Assembly (NCBI RefSeq): GCF_012489685.1
Contig: NC_080044.1
Span: 25,834,369-25,898,368 of the forward strand
Direction: 5' to 3'
Length of the DNA stretch: 64,000 bases
From: Lotus japonicus
Taxonomy: Eukaryota > Streptophyta > Magnoliopsida > Fabales > Fabaceae
In this document: piece by piece, positions 12,890 to 24,917 of the stretch
How positions within the stretch are numbered: position 1 is the stretch's first letter
Layout: every line of letters begins with the position of its first letter
Position numbers and translations under genes: made by a program
Notes under the pieces: generated by a model
Seen by the model: only the letters and a program-made list of their open reading frames with translations
Database searches by the model: none
Told to the model about the DNA's origin: nothing

Positions 12890-13385
12890 ATCTCCCCCTT
12901 TTTGATGATGACAAAACAAGTATTTTGATGAACAATTTTTACACAGTAAACTGAATACACAAGAGAGAAAGGATCAGAGATTAAACTTATCCTTGTGTAA
13001 CGGTTTGCAATGCTCTTTCTGAATCTGGGTTAAAACCTGATTCTGAGCAAGGGTCTCCCCCTGACTCCCCCTGAATCTATGACTTGATGAATTTGTGAAG
13101 AAACTAGATTCGGAGTCTGGTTATGTGATCAGAATTTACGCTTGAAGAGATGTATACTCATCAGAAGTGATGGTTTCAGAACTTAGCGTATCTCACATAA
13201 TGACATAGAGTCTTGTTCAGATATAATTGGAATAAGGCGTTAGAAGCAAGATTAGTTCAAAATGTATTCCTTATCTGAGACGCTTGACAATATCTATGTG
13301 CTATAAGTATTGATACTTGTTCTCCTCTACTGGTTTTATGTAATATAAAAATTTATCAAAACCAATTTATGTACTCCCCCTTTTT
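12890..13385 (-). promoter_or_regulatory. Multiple polypurine tracts of element B
   Basis: On the minus strand the tract next to the LTR (12890-12904, AAAAAGGGGGAGA) is preceded by AGGGGGAG-type copies at about 13064-13073 and 13054-13062 and by AAAAAGGGGGAGTAC at 13373-13385. The tract adjoining the LTR primes second-strand DNA synthesis. Repetition of the motif upstream is a known Sirevirus trait. The segment carries no gene. Confidence 0.75.
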
Positions 13386-13513
13386 GTCATAATTAAAAAG
13401 AGTGAAAAACACAGACAACAATAACAATAACAGGAAATGATGCAACTAAATATGTTATTATTACTGAACGGAGAAGAAGTACAAGGGAGAGAGAGGAATG
13501 AAGAAGACTAATC

Positions 13514-13930
13514 CTAGATAAATAGGAACGCTCGAGAATTCTTCATGGAGAGAAGGTGAAGGTGGAGGGGACGAATGTCCTGATCAGTTGAGGCTAACTG
13601 AGCTGCTAGCTCCTCCTTCAACGCCACATTCTCCTGGACCGCCTCTGGATCCGCTACATCGTTATCTGCTTCATATTCCAGAAGCATGCAAATGCCCTGG
13701 AATTGATCTTCAACGTCCTTCCGACGATTGGTCAGACGGAGGAGGTCAGTCAGAACTTCTTGAAGGTTCTGAAGACAGAGAGTCTGATGAGAGGTGAGCC
13801 AACAAGTCAGAAGATGCTCAATCTTCTTAATAGCTTGAGAGATCTCAGAAGAGGAAAGATTAACACTCCATGGAAAGACTTGGTCAAATACCAAAGTCTT
13901 GAGTTCAGAAATCAAATCGACAGAACTCAT
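13514..13930 (-). CDS. Accessory ORF of Sirevirus B (sense orientation), unknown function
   Basis: An intact 138-codon ORF starts at the ATG at 13930 (MSSVDLISELK), about 240 bp after the envelope-like stop. It ends at 13514, before the polypurine tracts. The frame extends upstream to about 14032 with a hydrophobic stretch; I chose the inner ATG because it matches MASYI/MANYE starts in C and D. The product is mostly predicted helix, acidic in the middle (EYEADNDVADPEAVQENVALKEEL). Size, location and weak pattern similarity link it to the antisense ORFs of C and D, but here it lies on the element's own sense strand. A TATA-like TATATTC lies ~70 bp upstream. Function unknown. Confidence 0.5.
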   Translation of the reverse strand: MSSVDLISELKTLVFDQVFPWSVNLSSSEISQAIKKIEHLLTCWLTSHQTLCLQNLQEVLTDLLRLTNRRKDVEDQFQGICMLLEYEADNDVADPEAVQENVALKEELAAQLASTDQDIRPLHLHLLSMKNSRAFLFI

Positions 13931-16750
13931 GGTGATTTGGAGGAGATAAGAATAGAGAAGAATGGAATTGAATGTGAAGGGGAAGATGAACGCAGTGAAT
14001 ATAAAGAAGAAAAGTAATAGAAAACCATGCATAAAACTTATCAATCATAAAAGCATGTGAGTTACTAATGGACGGTGCATTGAATCAGAGAATGAAAAAC
14101 TTAACACGGTCAACATGAAATAAATTCAGTCATAATGAATAAATGCATGCATGATAGAGATGAGAAATTCAGGGCTTGGAGGTGGAGGGAAGGTTGTCCA
14201 TGAGGTACTTCATGATTGCTTCCATTTTGCCTGAGGACTCTTGAATTTTCTTGCTTTGCTCATTCTGAATACGGCCTTGTTGCTCAACCATCTGAAACAA
14301 TCGCTGCTGATCATCTTGAATCCTGTCGATCCGGGCAGCTAAAACGGCAACTTCTGGAGCTGGAGCAGAGGGAGGAACATCTGATGCTTGTGGATGAGTG
14401 GCAGCTTCAGCTTCTGAAGTTATAACAGTATCAACGTGAATCGGCCCTTGTTTCAGAACCTCATCAGCATCTGCATCTTCCAGAATAACTATACCATCTG
14501 TGCTTTCTTCTTCTTCCTCTGCTGAAACCATCTCAACATCCTCTAAGGTACATTCAGAGACAACACATGATCTTTCAGCCATAGCTCGTCTCAGAGGCTC
14601 ACACACCTTGTGCAGCACTCTCTGCCTCTGCTCATAGGCCCTCTCAGATGCATCATGAACTCTGAGTCTTTTCTCCCTGCTAAGCTGCTTCTGAAGTTCA
14701 TAACCTTTGCCTTCTGACCAACTCTCAAATGCAGACCATAGACTATCAACAAGAGAAGCATCAAACTGATTATCAGTTACCTGATACAGCCAGTTCACCC
14801 TTCTGATTGCTTCTGCAGAAAACTCCTGAATGAGTTGAGGAAGACTCTGAGGGAGGAAAGAGGTGGCCAGGGTCAGAACAGGCTGAGGAGTTCTGGCAGC
14901 ATTGGAGCTCGAAGCATTTGATTCTTCCATGTGTTCAGTAGGAATGGAATCAATCTCATGATCCTTCTCGACGCCTGAGTGATCTGATTCATCCATATGC
15001 TCAGCTTCAGAGATAGTATCTGGCCTTTGCCTTGAGGTGACAGTCTTCTCAGGTGAAGTGAAACTCAGATCCTGTGAGTTGACTGCTGAGTAATTGGACA
15101 AGGATACATAGGAGGTCTCAGCAGCGTCTGGAATCCGATCTTCAAAATTGGAAGCAATTTGTTGAAGAGGCTTCACATTGAAAGGCGGCTCAAGGATTTG
15201 GACATCATCATCTTCCTTCTCTTTCTCAGCAGGGATCTCACCAGTCTGGGTTATGAGAAAGGTGTGTGGAGTAGATGCTGGCTTGGAAGTGAATTGCTGA
15301 ACTAAGGTCTTTAGAGTTGCCTCACTTTGAATAATGCCTTGAATGAAGGAATTTAAGGGAGGTACTGGTTCAGTTGGGATGGATGTGGAAGAGGTGTAAA
15401 TTGGAATGGAAGGAATGTCTGTGGTAGCTGTTTGGATGGTTGAAATAGGAGCTTGAGGTTCAGCTTGTGTGTGAGTTTGTGTTTCAGGTTGAGTGGGTGC
15501 TGTTTGGGCTAAGGTGGGCATGGAAGTAGATATAGGTAGGGGTTGTTCAGGTACAACTACTAAAGCAGAATCAGAATTAATGGTTTCAGTAATTACCTTA
15601 GCATGGCTTCTGATAGGTGAGGTTCTGGTGAGTTGGACAGCCCTTGCTGGATCAGAAGTTCTTTTAGATCTTCTTTCACGTTGTACTTCTAAAGCAGATT
15701 CAGAAGCTTGTTCTGCAACTGTCTCTTTCTGCTGAAGGGGACCTTTCAGAGGCAGCTTTCTTCTTCTTGCCAAGTGTACCTCATCAGAATCTGTGGATTC
15801 TTCAGCCTCTGAGGAGTCTCTTATACCCTGAATTACATTCTGGATGATCTCATGGTCATCCTGCTCATCTTCCCCTTCCTCAAGAATGATTTTGCGTCTC
15901 TTAGCCAGAGGCCTGTCTTCATCTTCAGTTTCCTCACTTGAGAAGTCTTCCCATGTGTCTTCTGAGCTTTCAGAATCAGACATTTGTTGTTGTTGAGTTG
16001 AGGTTCTCTTCAGAGACCTTTCAGAAGATGCTTCCCTGATGATCACGGTCTTGGAAGCTGTAAGACCCGGATTTTCGGAACAAGTTAATTTCCGACTCAC
16101 GCGTGGAATCAGTGTAAGTGTGACAAGAGTTTGATATTTGAGAAATATTAATGAAGAAGAAAGTTCAGGAATTGCTCGAGGAATGTGGCGTTGTTTCTTT
16201 CGGAGCTAGTGCGAGTCGTCTGCACACCTGCCTTATGGCGAACGTGTCCAGAATAGGCTATTTCGCTCTTAAAGCAACGTTTTGAGTGAGATTTCGAACT
16301 CTCGGAAAATTTAAAGTTTCTCTTTATTTTTCCATCGACCAGCGTTTCATTTCGGAACTCTGGACTGTACGCACGATAGGTTTCACTTTTCGGATGTCCG
16401 CCGACGCTAATTTCTTTGCTTCGAAACCCTATTTTCGAGCAATGGATGAAGACTTTTTCTATTCGGGACTTCTAACGAAGATTCCGTCCACGTTGCCAGA
16501 TTTGTTTCGACGTTTTCAATCTTTCTTCAGAAGGAAGTTTTGTCGTCCGGCGATCACAGCAAAAAGTAGTTTTTCGGGACAGATTTAACTTACACCGCTT
16601 TTGAGATTTTCGATATCGTTTTTCCCATATCATAGATATTTGTTTTGAGTTCTGGATTTCTGACGCCAGAATCTCTTTTAGAATTTCTCGGTGATCGTGC
16701 TGCAAAAGTCGGAATCGCGAAATTTTCATTTTCCCGCGATTTCACCCGCC

Positions 16751-16758
16751 TATAAATA
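16751..16758 (+). promoter_or_regulatory. TATA box of S2
   Basis: TATAAATA is preceded by GC-rich CCCGCC and lies about 690 bp into S2, a normal place for the U3/R boundary of a long LTR. It supports plus-strand orientation of S2. Confidence 0.55.
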
Positions 16759-18485
16759 GCGCGAAAAAGCAAAAATCCTCTCATTTTCACCATTGGAGGC
16801 CCAAATTCGTGGAGAGCAAGGGGGGAGGAGATTTTCGCGAAAACTTGACCAATCTTCGTGCAGTTCGTCCCTACTTCTAGGTATCAAGGTAACTAACACG
16901 ATTCCTACCTCTGGTTGTTGTTTCTGTTGCGTTTCTGAAGTCGTTTCTGTGCTCTAAGTTTTGAGCTTTTTCTAAAATTGTCCGATTTCTCTGATTTCTC
17001 GCTTGGGTTATGTTCCTTATGTTCCCCTGAGTCTAAAACCTCTGTCAGTAAACTCTGATTGCGATTCAGTTGTCCAGGATCTGAAAAATTGACTCAAAAC
17101 TCTTTTTGTCTCACATTTCGAAACTTTATTGTCGTAAAGCTATAATCTGACTTCGTGCCTTTAGGATTTGTTGTCACGGATGTCATGAGGATCGTTGCTG
17201 TCAAATCTGTTTTCAGAACGGATAACTTTGAAGTTTTGAGCCTTTATTTTGGACCAAAATGCCCCTGCGTAGTCGTATTTCGGCCCGATTGTCCGAAAAT
17301 TGTTCTGACAGTTTCTTTGCCTTAGTTTTACCCTAAAACTACCTTGTGAATTGATTTGATCAAAGAAAAAGAGCCGAAGCCCTTTTTCCTTTGAGGCCGT
17401 GGACTATTTCCTTTAGGGGGGAGTTTTTCGGTTTCGAAAACTTGTTTTTTCGTACCTGATTGTCCTATTCTGAAGCTTTAATGCTTTGTCTATCGTTTAT
17501 GTATTGTTTTGCGATCGAACTAATCGATTTTGTTTGGATTCTGCTTTGTTTTTCTCCGAGGTTCAGTTGAGGGAACTTTGGAAGACTCAGAGCAATTGTT
17601 TGAGGAGAACTTTGTTTGCGAAGCTGGAACAGCTCGAGGTTAGGGCAACTTACATATATATTAGCTATGATTTCATAATAGGCGTCGATAAATTCGACTT
17701 ATGCTTTGCTATGATATTGATTATGATGATGGTTTATTGTTATGAATGTTTTCATAACTTATGATGTTGATGTTGTGTTGGATTGAGCGTTTTGACGCGA
17801 CTTCGGAGTGGAGATTCATTGATCTGGTGATCTTTGACATTTCGGGTTGGATGAACAACCCTAGGCAAGTCCAAACGAGGGGTTTGAGGCTTAGCCATTT
17901 GTTGGGATTCGTTTGAATACTTAGACTTTCCCCGGGAAACTTCTTTTGGAGGGTTTTTGGAAAACTTAGAATGATTAGAATTTCGAAAACTAGAGACTCT
18001 GGGAGACTTAGACTTTGAGAAGTAAACTCATAACTTGACTAATTCAATTCGAAACGTTTTTACTAAACGAATAATCATAGGAGAACTAAAGGGGAAAATA
18101 TTTACGAAAGACGGGGAAAAGTCGGCTTTTGTAGTGGGTTTGGAGAGTTTTGGAATTGGGGAAAGCCACTAAGGTGAGCTATGGTGATGATTGAAAGTCA
18201 CCGAGTACTCTAGTACTCTTGGGAGTGTTGTTCGAGTCGTGCTGTATTGACCGGCACAGACTCTGGGTTTTGTTTGGGCTGTGTTGTATTGACCGACACT
18301 AGACCCTCGTGTATTCTTGTTGGTGGAGTTGTGTTGTATTGACCGACACTAACTCTTGGGTTGTTTTGAGTTTGGGTCGGAGCAGTTTTTGACCATCGAG
18401 ATTTGATGAGTCAGATGACTCAAGAAGTCATCAAGGGTGATCGCACTCCTTTCATAATTAACTGTCTTTTGTCGCCGAATCGACA

Positions 18486-18787
18486 TATGCCTTCGGGTAC
18501 AGTATATCTATATACCTTCGGGTACAGTATATACCTTCGGGTACAGTATATACCTTCGGGTACAGTATATACCTTCGGGTACAGTATATGCCTTCGGGTA
18601 CAGTATATCTATATACCTTCGGGTACAGTATATACCTTCGGGTACAGTATATACCTTCGGGTACAGTATATGCCTTCGGGTACAGTATATCTATATACCT
18701 TCGGGTACAGTATATACCTTCGGGTACAGTATATGCCTTCGGGTACAGTATATCTATATACCTTCGGGTACAGTATATACCTTCGGA
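18486..18787. repeat. 19/27-bp tandem array in S2
   Basis: Fifteen units built on CCTTCGGGTACAGTATATA follow one another. Most are 19 bp. Some carry an extra TCTATATA (27 bp) and some have GCCTTCGG instead of ACCTTCGG, giving a higher-order alternation. Long ORFs on both strands here are artefacts of the repeats. Confidence 0.93.
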
Positions 18788-19115
18788 GCTTCACTGAGGC
18801 GTGAGACTTCGTGAAAGCATGGAACTTCACTGAAGCGTGAGACTTCGTGAAAGTGAGTAAGCTTCACTGAGGCGTGAGACTTCGTGAAAGCAGAAACTTC
18901 ACTGAGGCGGGAGACCTCGTGGAGACGGGAACCTTTGCTGAAGCGGGAGACTTTGCGGAGGCGTGCAACTTCACTGAAGCGTGAGACTTCGTGAAGGCGC
19001 GAAACTTCACTGAAGCGTGAGACTTCGTGAATGTGTGAGATTTCACTGAAGCGTGAGACTTCGTGAAAGCGTAAGACTCATTGAAGCGTGAGACTTCATG
19101 GAAGCGTGAGATTTC
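18787..19115. repeat. GAAGCGTGAGACTTCGTG-type array in S2
   Basis: About ten diverged units of ~36 bp alternate ACTTCACTGAAGCGTG with AGACTTCGTGAAAGC. Each contains short inverted words (CTTCACTGAAG, ACTTCGTGAAG), so single strands could fold into serial hairpins. It begins directly where the previous array ends. Confidence 0.85.
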
Positions 19116-21672
19116 ATCGTCGTTTACCCTAGGGCAACGACAGGGAACATTGGTTTAGTTGGATACGTGTGTGTTGGGAGGACGATACATTGTTTGACTA
19201 ACCTTATCACCTAACTTCATATGTTGAGATTATGATGATTTGATGTTGATGAACATCGTTAGGTATTAATGATTGAACTGTGTAGGAGATTCGAGAACAT
19301 ACTATGTATATACCTTAGAGTAGGCAATACATAACTTATATGTATATATATACAACATATGTGTATATCCCCTTTATCACAAGTTGATTGTATATCTATT
19401 GTATTCTGTAAGTTGACCCTAGCACCTTGGCTTTGTTTGTATGTTTGTGTTTGGGCGGTCGGCCTGCTGCCAGGCGTCTGTCAGCCGGTTCGTGATGATT
19501 CGTTGTGCGGGAAAGACCCGGAGCGAAATGTCTATTACTGAAGCTTTCGACGAGGACCCGGACTTCATGGCTGATCGAGGGAGAGTCGATAATAGTAGTG
19601 TGGGATATGGGTGGTTAGAGTCTTTTGAGTTGGTTGTCACTGTCATAGCTCTGATTCGTCTTACTTTTGGGACCGGGTAGGTTCCCGATATATGGCTTTT
19701 TGTGTGGTTCTCTTGCTGAGGATCACAGAGAGTCTGTCGGACTATAGGGGTCTTGGGTTGAGGCCATTTTGAGGCCGACTTTCTCTTGGATAGTGGTATA
19801 TTTGATGCTTTTGCGTACAGTTCTGGTTAGTATATATTCGCCTACGGGCACGCTACCTTGGAGTCACTGCGTGTGCGCGTGACGGGATAGTGCAGCAGAG
19901 GTTGTACCTTTGTATATGTTGTTTATCGGTTAGTTTAGTTGTTGGGCTTTGTCTTTATTTCTTTATTGCTTTTATTAAAAGGAAACAATCAAAAAAAAAA
20001 ATTACCTGTTTTCCGCGTAAAGTTTATTTTTGGTTATTAAAGTGACACCTGGAAATCGGGGTGTTACAGAAGCAGCCTTCTTCTTTGCAGGTTCCTCTAT
20101 CAGAATCCCTTTGCCCTTAGGATCTGAGGGCTTACTGCTTGTTGCTCTTCTGGATTTCCTGGTAGTCAGCTTAGGAGGACTTTCAGGAAGGGTGTTAACG
20201 AATTCTGTAAGGGTGATAGGATCTCCTTGTCTTCTGAGCATCCTTACATATTCCAGAATGCATGCTGGATTGTCCTTCTTGGACCAAATAGGAAAGTCAT
20301 CAATGGGGTAATTCCTCTGACGAACTTCATCAGAAGTGTCTTCTTTGGGAGCTACTTTGATCTTCTCAATGATCTGCATTTTCTTTAACTTTGTGCCATT
20401 GTGGGTATCACCAACTATCGTGGCCAGATCTTCGTGAAGTTCAAGATCTAATAGAGTCTTAACAAGCTTGTTTTGGACGAAGATATCTGACAGTAGCCTT
20501 CCATACGGAATGTAGGAGATGAATCTCTTGTTCTCAGAACCAGTTGTGGTCCTTGATTTTTCCACACACTCCTTCAGATAATTGAAAAGAAGGAATGGCA
20601 GACATATAAGCTCACCAGTTGAAATGTAGTACATGATTACCTTCTGAGTTGCATTCAGGTAATCAGTTCCTCCAGTTCTAGGGTGAATGCAGTGCATGAA
20701 GATCTTTTGCCAAATCTTCATCTCAGACTTCAAGTCCTTAAAGTTGTACTTGGTTTTCTCGTAAGACCAGTTATCATAGAGCGCCTTGTTGACAACGATC
20801 CTCATTCCAGCGACATTTGCTTCAACATTCTTGATCCTTTTTCCCTCCTGGAACTTCATACCCAGCAGCTTTGCAATAGATTCTTCAGAGATCACAATTT
20901 TCTTGCCCAGTACATGGGAGACGACGTAGTAGTCATTGCACACTGCATTTTTCCAGAACTCGACAACCAATTTGTGATAGATTGGACCAACGAGCCTGTT
21001 GAAGTACCCAGACCATCCTTGCAACTCGACTTGGTTCCTGATATCAAACCCTTGTTGAGCAAGATTATCAAAATCAACTCTTGCTTCGCAGCACACATTC
21101 AGTTCTTCCACTTTCTTTGCACAGGTGACTACATTTGGTGCATTCAGAATCTTCTGAGCTTCCTCGAATCTTTGCTTCTCCTGATCTTTGGCAGTTTGTG
21201 TGGTAGCAGCAGAAACATTCGCCTTAGGTTTCCTTGATTTACCCATGATTCTTAGAGGATGAGGTTTTAGGGTTCAGAGAAAGGGGAAATGTTGGAGGGA
21301 GAAGTATGAATGAATGCAATGCACACTGGAGTTTCAAAACCGTAAGTGTAAGTGAGTGGGAGATCGTGTGTGATAGTGTATATTGTGGGTTTAATGGTAA
21401 CCGTTGACAGTTTTTCTAAGAAATTAAAGGCAAAATCAACGGTTATAAAGTATATAGTCTGAAAATAGCATAGTAGAGGAGAGTAGACACCATCATTATA
21501 GCAGATATACCACGCGACCTAAGGAACTATGTCACAAATGAAGTGACACGTGTATTGTTGTCTACCACAGAAGTTTAACCAGTGGGTTAAGTGCTTCTGA
21601 TCGAGTAACTTCTGAAAGAGGTAACATCTGATGACTTCAGAGGTACCATGGTCAGAAGTTCTGAAGAAAACC

Positions 21673-24600
21673 TTACTCTGGACAAAAATCCATGTTCAGG
21701 TTTTCAAGAATAAATAAAAACCTATCTTCTGCTAAGGGCTTAGTGAAAATATCTGCCCACTGATGGTCAGTATCAACATACTCTAGTGATAGAGTGCCCT
21801 TCTGAACATGATCACGAATATAATGATATTTTACCTCTATATGCTTTGCTCTTGAGTGTAGAATGGGGTTCTTGCTGAGTAAGATAGCAGCTGTGTTGTC
21901 ACAATAAATAGGAACCTTCTTCAGAGACAACCCATAATCTTCTAGATGATTCTTCATCCATATGGTTTGTGTACAGCATGTGGCAGCTGAGACATATTCT
22001 GCTTCAGTAGTTGATAGAGCAATTGTGTTCTGTCTTTTGCTTGACCACGTGACAAGATTTGATCCAAGGAAATGGCAGCTTCCAGAAGTGCTTTTTCTTT
22101 CCACTCTATCTCCAGCAAAGTCAGCATCACAAAAACCTGAAAGTGTATACTCTGATGTTTTTCTATACATCAAGCCAAGGTTAGTGGTTCCTTTCAGATA
22201 TTTGAGGATCCTCTTAACAGCAGTTAAGTGAGTCTCTCTAGGATCTGATTGGAATCTAGCACATAGATGCACACTAAACAATATATCAGGTCTAGATGCA
22301 GTTAAGTAAAGAAGAGAGCCTATCATTCCACGATAGAGCTTCTAACAAACCTTAGAGGAAACTTCCTCTTTCTCAAGAATGCATGTTGGATGCATTGGAG
22401 TCTTTGAGATGTTGCAGTCACTCATGTTGAACTTCTTCAGAAGTTCCAGGGTGTACTTCTTCTGATGGATATAGGTGACTCCTGGTCGTTGATCTATTTG
22501 AATTCCCAGGAAGTATTTAAGTTCTCCCATCATGCTCATTTCAAATTCAGCCTGCATTAACTTAGAAAATTCCTTGCACAAGGAGGGATTAGCAGAACCA
22601 AAAATGATATCATCAACATAAATCTGAACTATAAGAATGTCATTCTTATAGGTTCTGCAGAAGAGAGTATTGTCACCTTTACCCCTTACAAACTCATTTT
22701 GTAGAAGAAAGGAACTGAGCCTTTCATACCACGCTCTGGGAGCTTGCTTCAATCCATAGAGTGACTTCTTGAGCTTGTAGACATGCTCTGGGTGTTTGTC
22801 ATCTTCAAAGCCAGGAGGTTGCTTGACATACACTTCTTCTGAAATGTAGCCATTGAGGAAGGCACTTTTGACGTCCATCTGGTGAAGAATGATGTTGTGA
22901 TTTACTGAGAAGGAAATCAGTAGCCTTATAGCTTCAAGTCTTGCTACAGGAGCAAAGGTCTCAGTGTAATCAATTCCCTCTTGTTGACTGTAGCCTTGAG
23001 CTACCAGTCTTGCCTTGTTTCTTGTTACTTCTCCTTTTTCATTCAGCTTGTTTCTGAACACCCACTTGGTTCCTATGACATGGAACCCTTTAGGTTTAGG
23101 CATTAAGGTCCATACATCATTCTTGGTGAACTGATCTAGCTCTTCTTGCATTGCTTGAATCCAGCCTTTGTCTTCAAGAGCTTCATCAACTGATTTTGGC
23201 TCAATGAGAGACACAAATCCATGTTCAGACTCAGAAGAGTCTCTTCTGAAGGTTTGAGCATAGACCTGGTTCTGACGGGAGCATCTTTGTTGCCAATGAT
23301 CAGTTCTTCTGGATGAGAAGCAACTATTCTTTTCTTCTTCTGAAGAGGATCAGAAGTTGTTGGAAAATCTTCAGATGCTTCAGCCTCTGGAGCAACATCC
23401 TCTGGGCTTTTTATTGGTTGATTTGCTTCTGAACAGTCAATGCTTAAATCTGCAAATCTTTCAAACAGCTTTGACTTTTCTGAGCCAAGCTTATCATCAA
23501 ATCTAATCTGGATGGATTCCTCAACAGTTTGATGAATAATATTATAAATTCTAAAACCTTTGGATCTTTCAGAATAACCAAGAAAATAACATTTTAAAGC
23601 TTTAGAATCGAATTTACCCAATTGCTCCTTAGTGTTGAGCATGAAGCAAGTACTTCCGAATGGATGGAAGTAAGAGATGTCAGGTTGTCTTCCTTTGCAC
23701 AGCTCATAAGGAGTTTTCTCCAGAATTGGTCTAATGGAGATTCTGTTCTGGATGTAGCAAGCAGTGTTGATTGCTTCTGCCCAGAAGTGTTTGGCCATAC
23801 TTGATTCTTGCATCATGGTGCGTTCCATCTCCTGAAGAGTTCTATTCTTTCTTTCAACTACTCCATTTTGTTGAGGAGTGCGAGGACAAGAGAAGTTGTG
23901 AGAGATTCCTTGAGAGTTGAATAAATCTTCAAAAGCTTTGTTCTCAAATTCTCCACCATGGTCACTTCTGACAGTAATCACGGAAGATTGAAACTCCTTC
24001 TGAACTTGGGTAATGAAGTTGGTAAACACAGTATGTGTTTCATCTTTGTGCCTTAGGAACTTTACCCATGTCCACCTGCTATAATCATCTACAATGACTA
24101 ACCCATACTTCTTTCCTCCAATGGATTCAGTTTTCACTGGTCCAAAGAGATCAATGTGAAGTAGCTCAAGGGGCCTTGTTGTAGATACTACATTCTTTGC
24201 TTTAAAAGGCTTCTTGGTGAATTTACCCTTCTGACAAGCTTCACATAGAGCCTCTGATGAATACTTCAGATGAGGCAATCCTCTGACGAGATTTAGCTTG
24301 CTAAGTTGAGAAATTTTTCTGAGACTTGCATGTCCTAGGCGTCTGTGCCAGATCCATTGCTCATCATTAACTGACATGAGACACTTGACCTTCTGAGATA
24401 GCAGTTCAGAGGATCTGATCTTGTAAATATCATTTGTTCTCTTCCCAGAAAATAAAACGGATCCATCTGTTTGACTAACAGCTTTGCATCCAGTTTGATT
24501 GAAGATCACATCGTAACCTTTGTCAGCAATTTGGCTTATGGAGAGCAAGTTGTGAAACAATCCTTCCACCAGAAGTACATCATTGATAACTGGAGTTTTT

Positions 24601-24917
24601 CCATCTCCTATGGAACCTTTTCCAATAATTTTTCCCTTCTGGTTTCCTCCAAATCCAACGTCTCCTCCTGACTTAAGCGGTGTCAGTTTTTGGAATATAG
24701 ACCTTGTACCCGTCATGTGTCGCGAGCATCCACTGTCCAGGTACCATGACAGGTGTCTTAACTGAGCTGCATAAGATGTCTGCAACAGGAATAATTTTTG
24801 CTTTAGGTACCCACATCTTGGGTCCTTTCTTGTTAGTTTTCCCAGAAGTTCTTGGAACTTTGGGTGCAACAGGAGGATAATGCAGAGGAACTTGAGTATA
24901 ATATTTAGACATATCAA
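21673..24917 (-). pseudogene. Sirevirus B pol, one frameshift and one nonsense codon
   Basis: Read leftwards: protease (WYLDSGCSRHMTG near 24720), integrase zinc region (HRRLGHASLRKI ... CEACQKGK), integrase core (VDDYSRWTWV, SDHGGEF, QQNGVVERKNRT), RT ([19 protein letters not shown]) and RNase H (GFCDADFAGD, SRAKHIEVKYHYIRD), ending at 21673. All visible catalytic residues are present. A frameshift near 23215, between integrase and RT, and a CAG-to-TAG nonsense codon at 22342-22344 break it. The pol frame is +1 relative to gag and overlaps gag's end. It is a recently dead polyprotein. Confidence 0.9.

Larger units (their letters stand above)
16059..20068 (+). mobile_element. S2: 4.0-kb solo-LTR-like element
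   Basis: It starts TGTAAGACCCGGATTTTC and ends AAATCGGGGTGTTACA, flanked by GAAGC at 16054-16058 and 20069-20073. The ends are an imperfect inverted pair. The left part has a TATA box (16751) and the middle carries two tandem arrays. No gag or pol is seen, and the ORFs inside are products of repeats. The best reading is a solo LTR of a large Ty3-type retrotransposon (long-LTR groups such as Ogre/Tat are candidates, unproven). Orientation is taken from the TATA box. It sits in the envelope-like gene of B, and its last ~60 bases resemble the fragment ending at 49860. Confidence 0.82.
14169..21246 (-). pseudogene. Sirevirus B envelope-like gene, split by S2
   Basis: The gene starts at the ATG at 21246 (MGKSRKPKANV) and runs to 20069, then from 16053 to the stop at 14169. 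Counting the GAAGC duplication once, the frame continues exactly: 3063 bases, about 1020 codons, with no other lesion. Residues ~45-350 hold the block shared with C and D (GWSGYFNRLVGPIYHKLV, KIWQKIFMHCIHPR, SRTTT, YIPYGRLLSDIF). It is followed by basic stretches, a long S/T/P/E-rich region, and a C-terminal helix rich in Q and R (AARIDRIQDDQQRLFQMVEQQ) with heptad spacing. No signal peptide is seen, so a true envelope role is doubtful. The role in Sireviruses is unknown. Confidence 0.85.

Noticed and set aside
13703..14017. 104-codon plus-strand frame opposite the B accessory ORF, which would give the same orientation as in C and D
   Set aside because: Its residues do not resemble the C or D products, whereas the minus-strand frame has matching length and patterns. 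Not fully excluded.
15493..15735. Plus-strand frame inside the B envelope-like gene
   Set aside because: Antisense shadow of a low-complexity S/T/E-rich coding segment.
18403..18830. Open frames of 69-133 codons on both strands over 18403-18830
   Set aside because: They arise from the 19/27-bp array. The residues repeat with the DNA unit and there is no homology or conserved start.
18486..19115. Possible CRISPR-like array
   Set aside because: Units are contiguous tandem repeats without unique spacers, in plant nuclear DNA inside an LTR.
20030..21237. Plus-strand frames over the B envelope-like N-terminus (20030-20311 and 20683-21237)
   Set aside because: They are complementary to the conserved minus-strand gene. 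The B frame aligns with D and C along its length.
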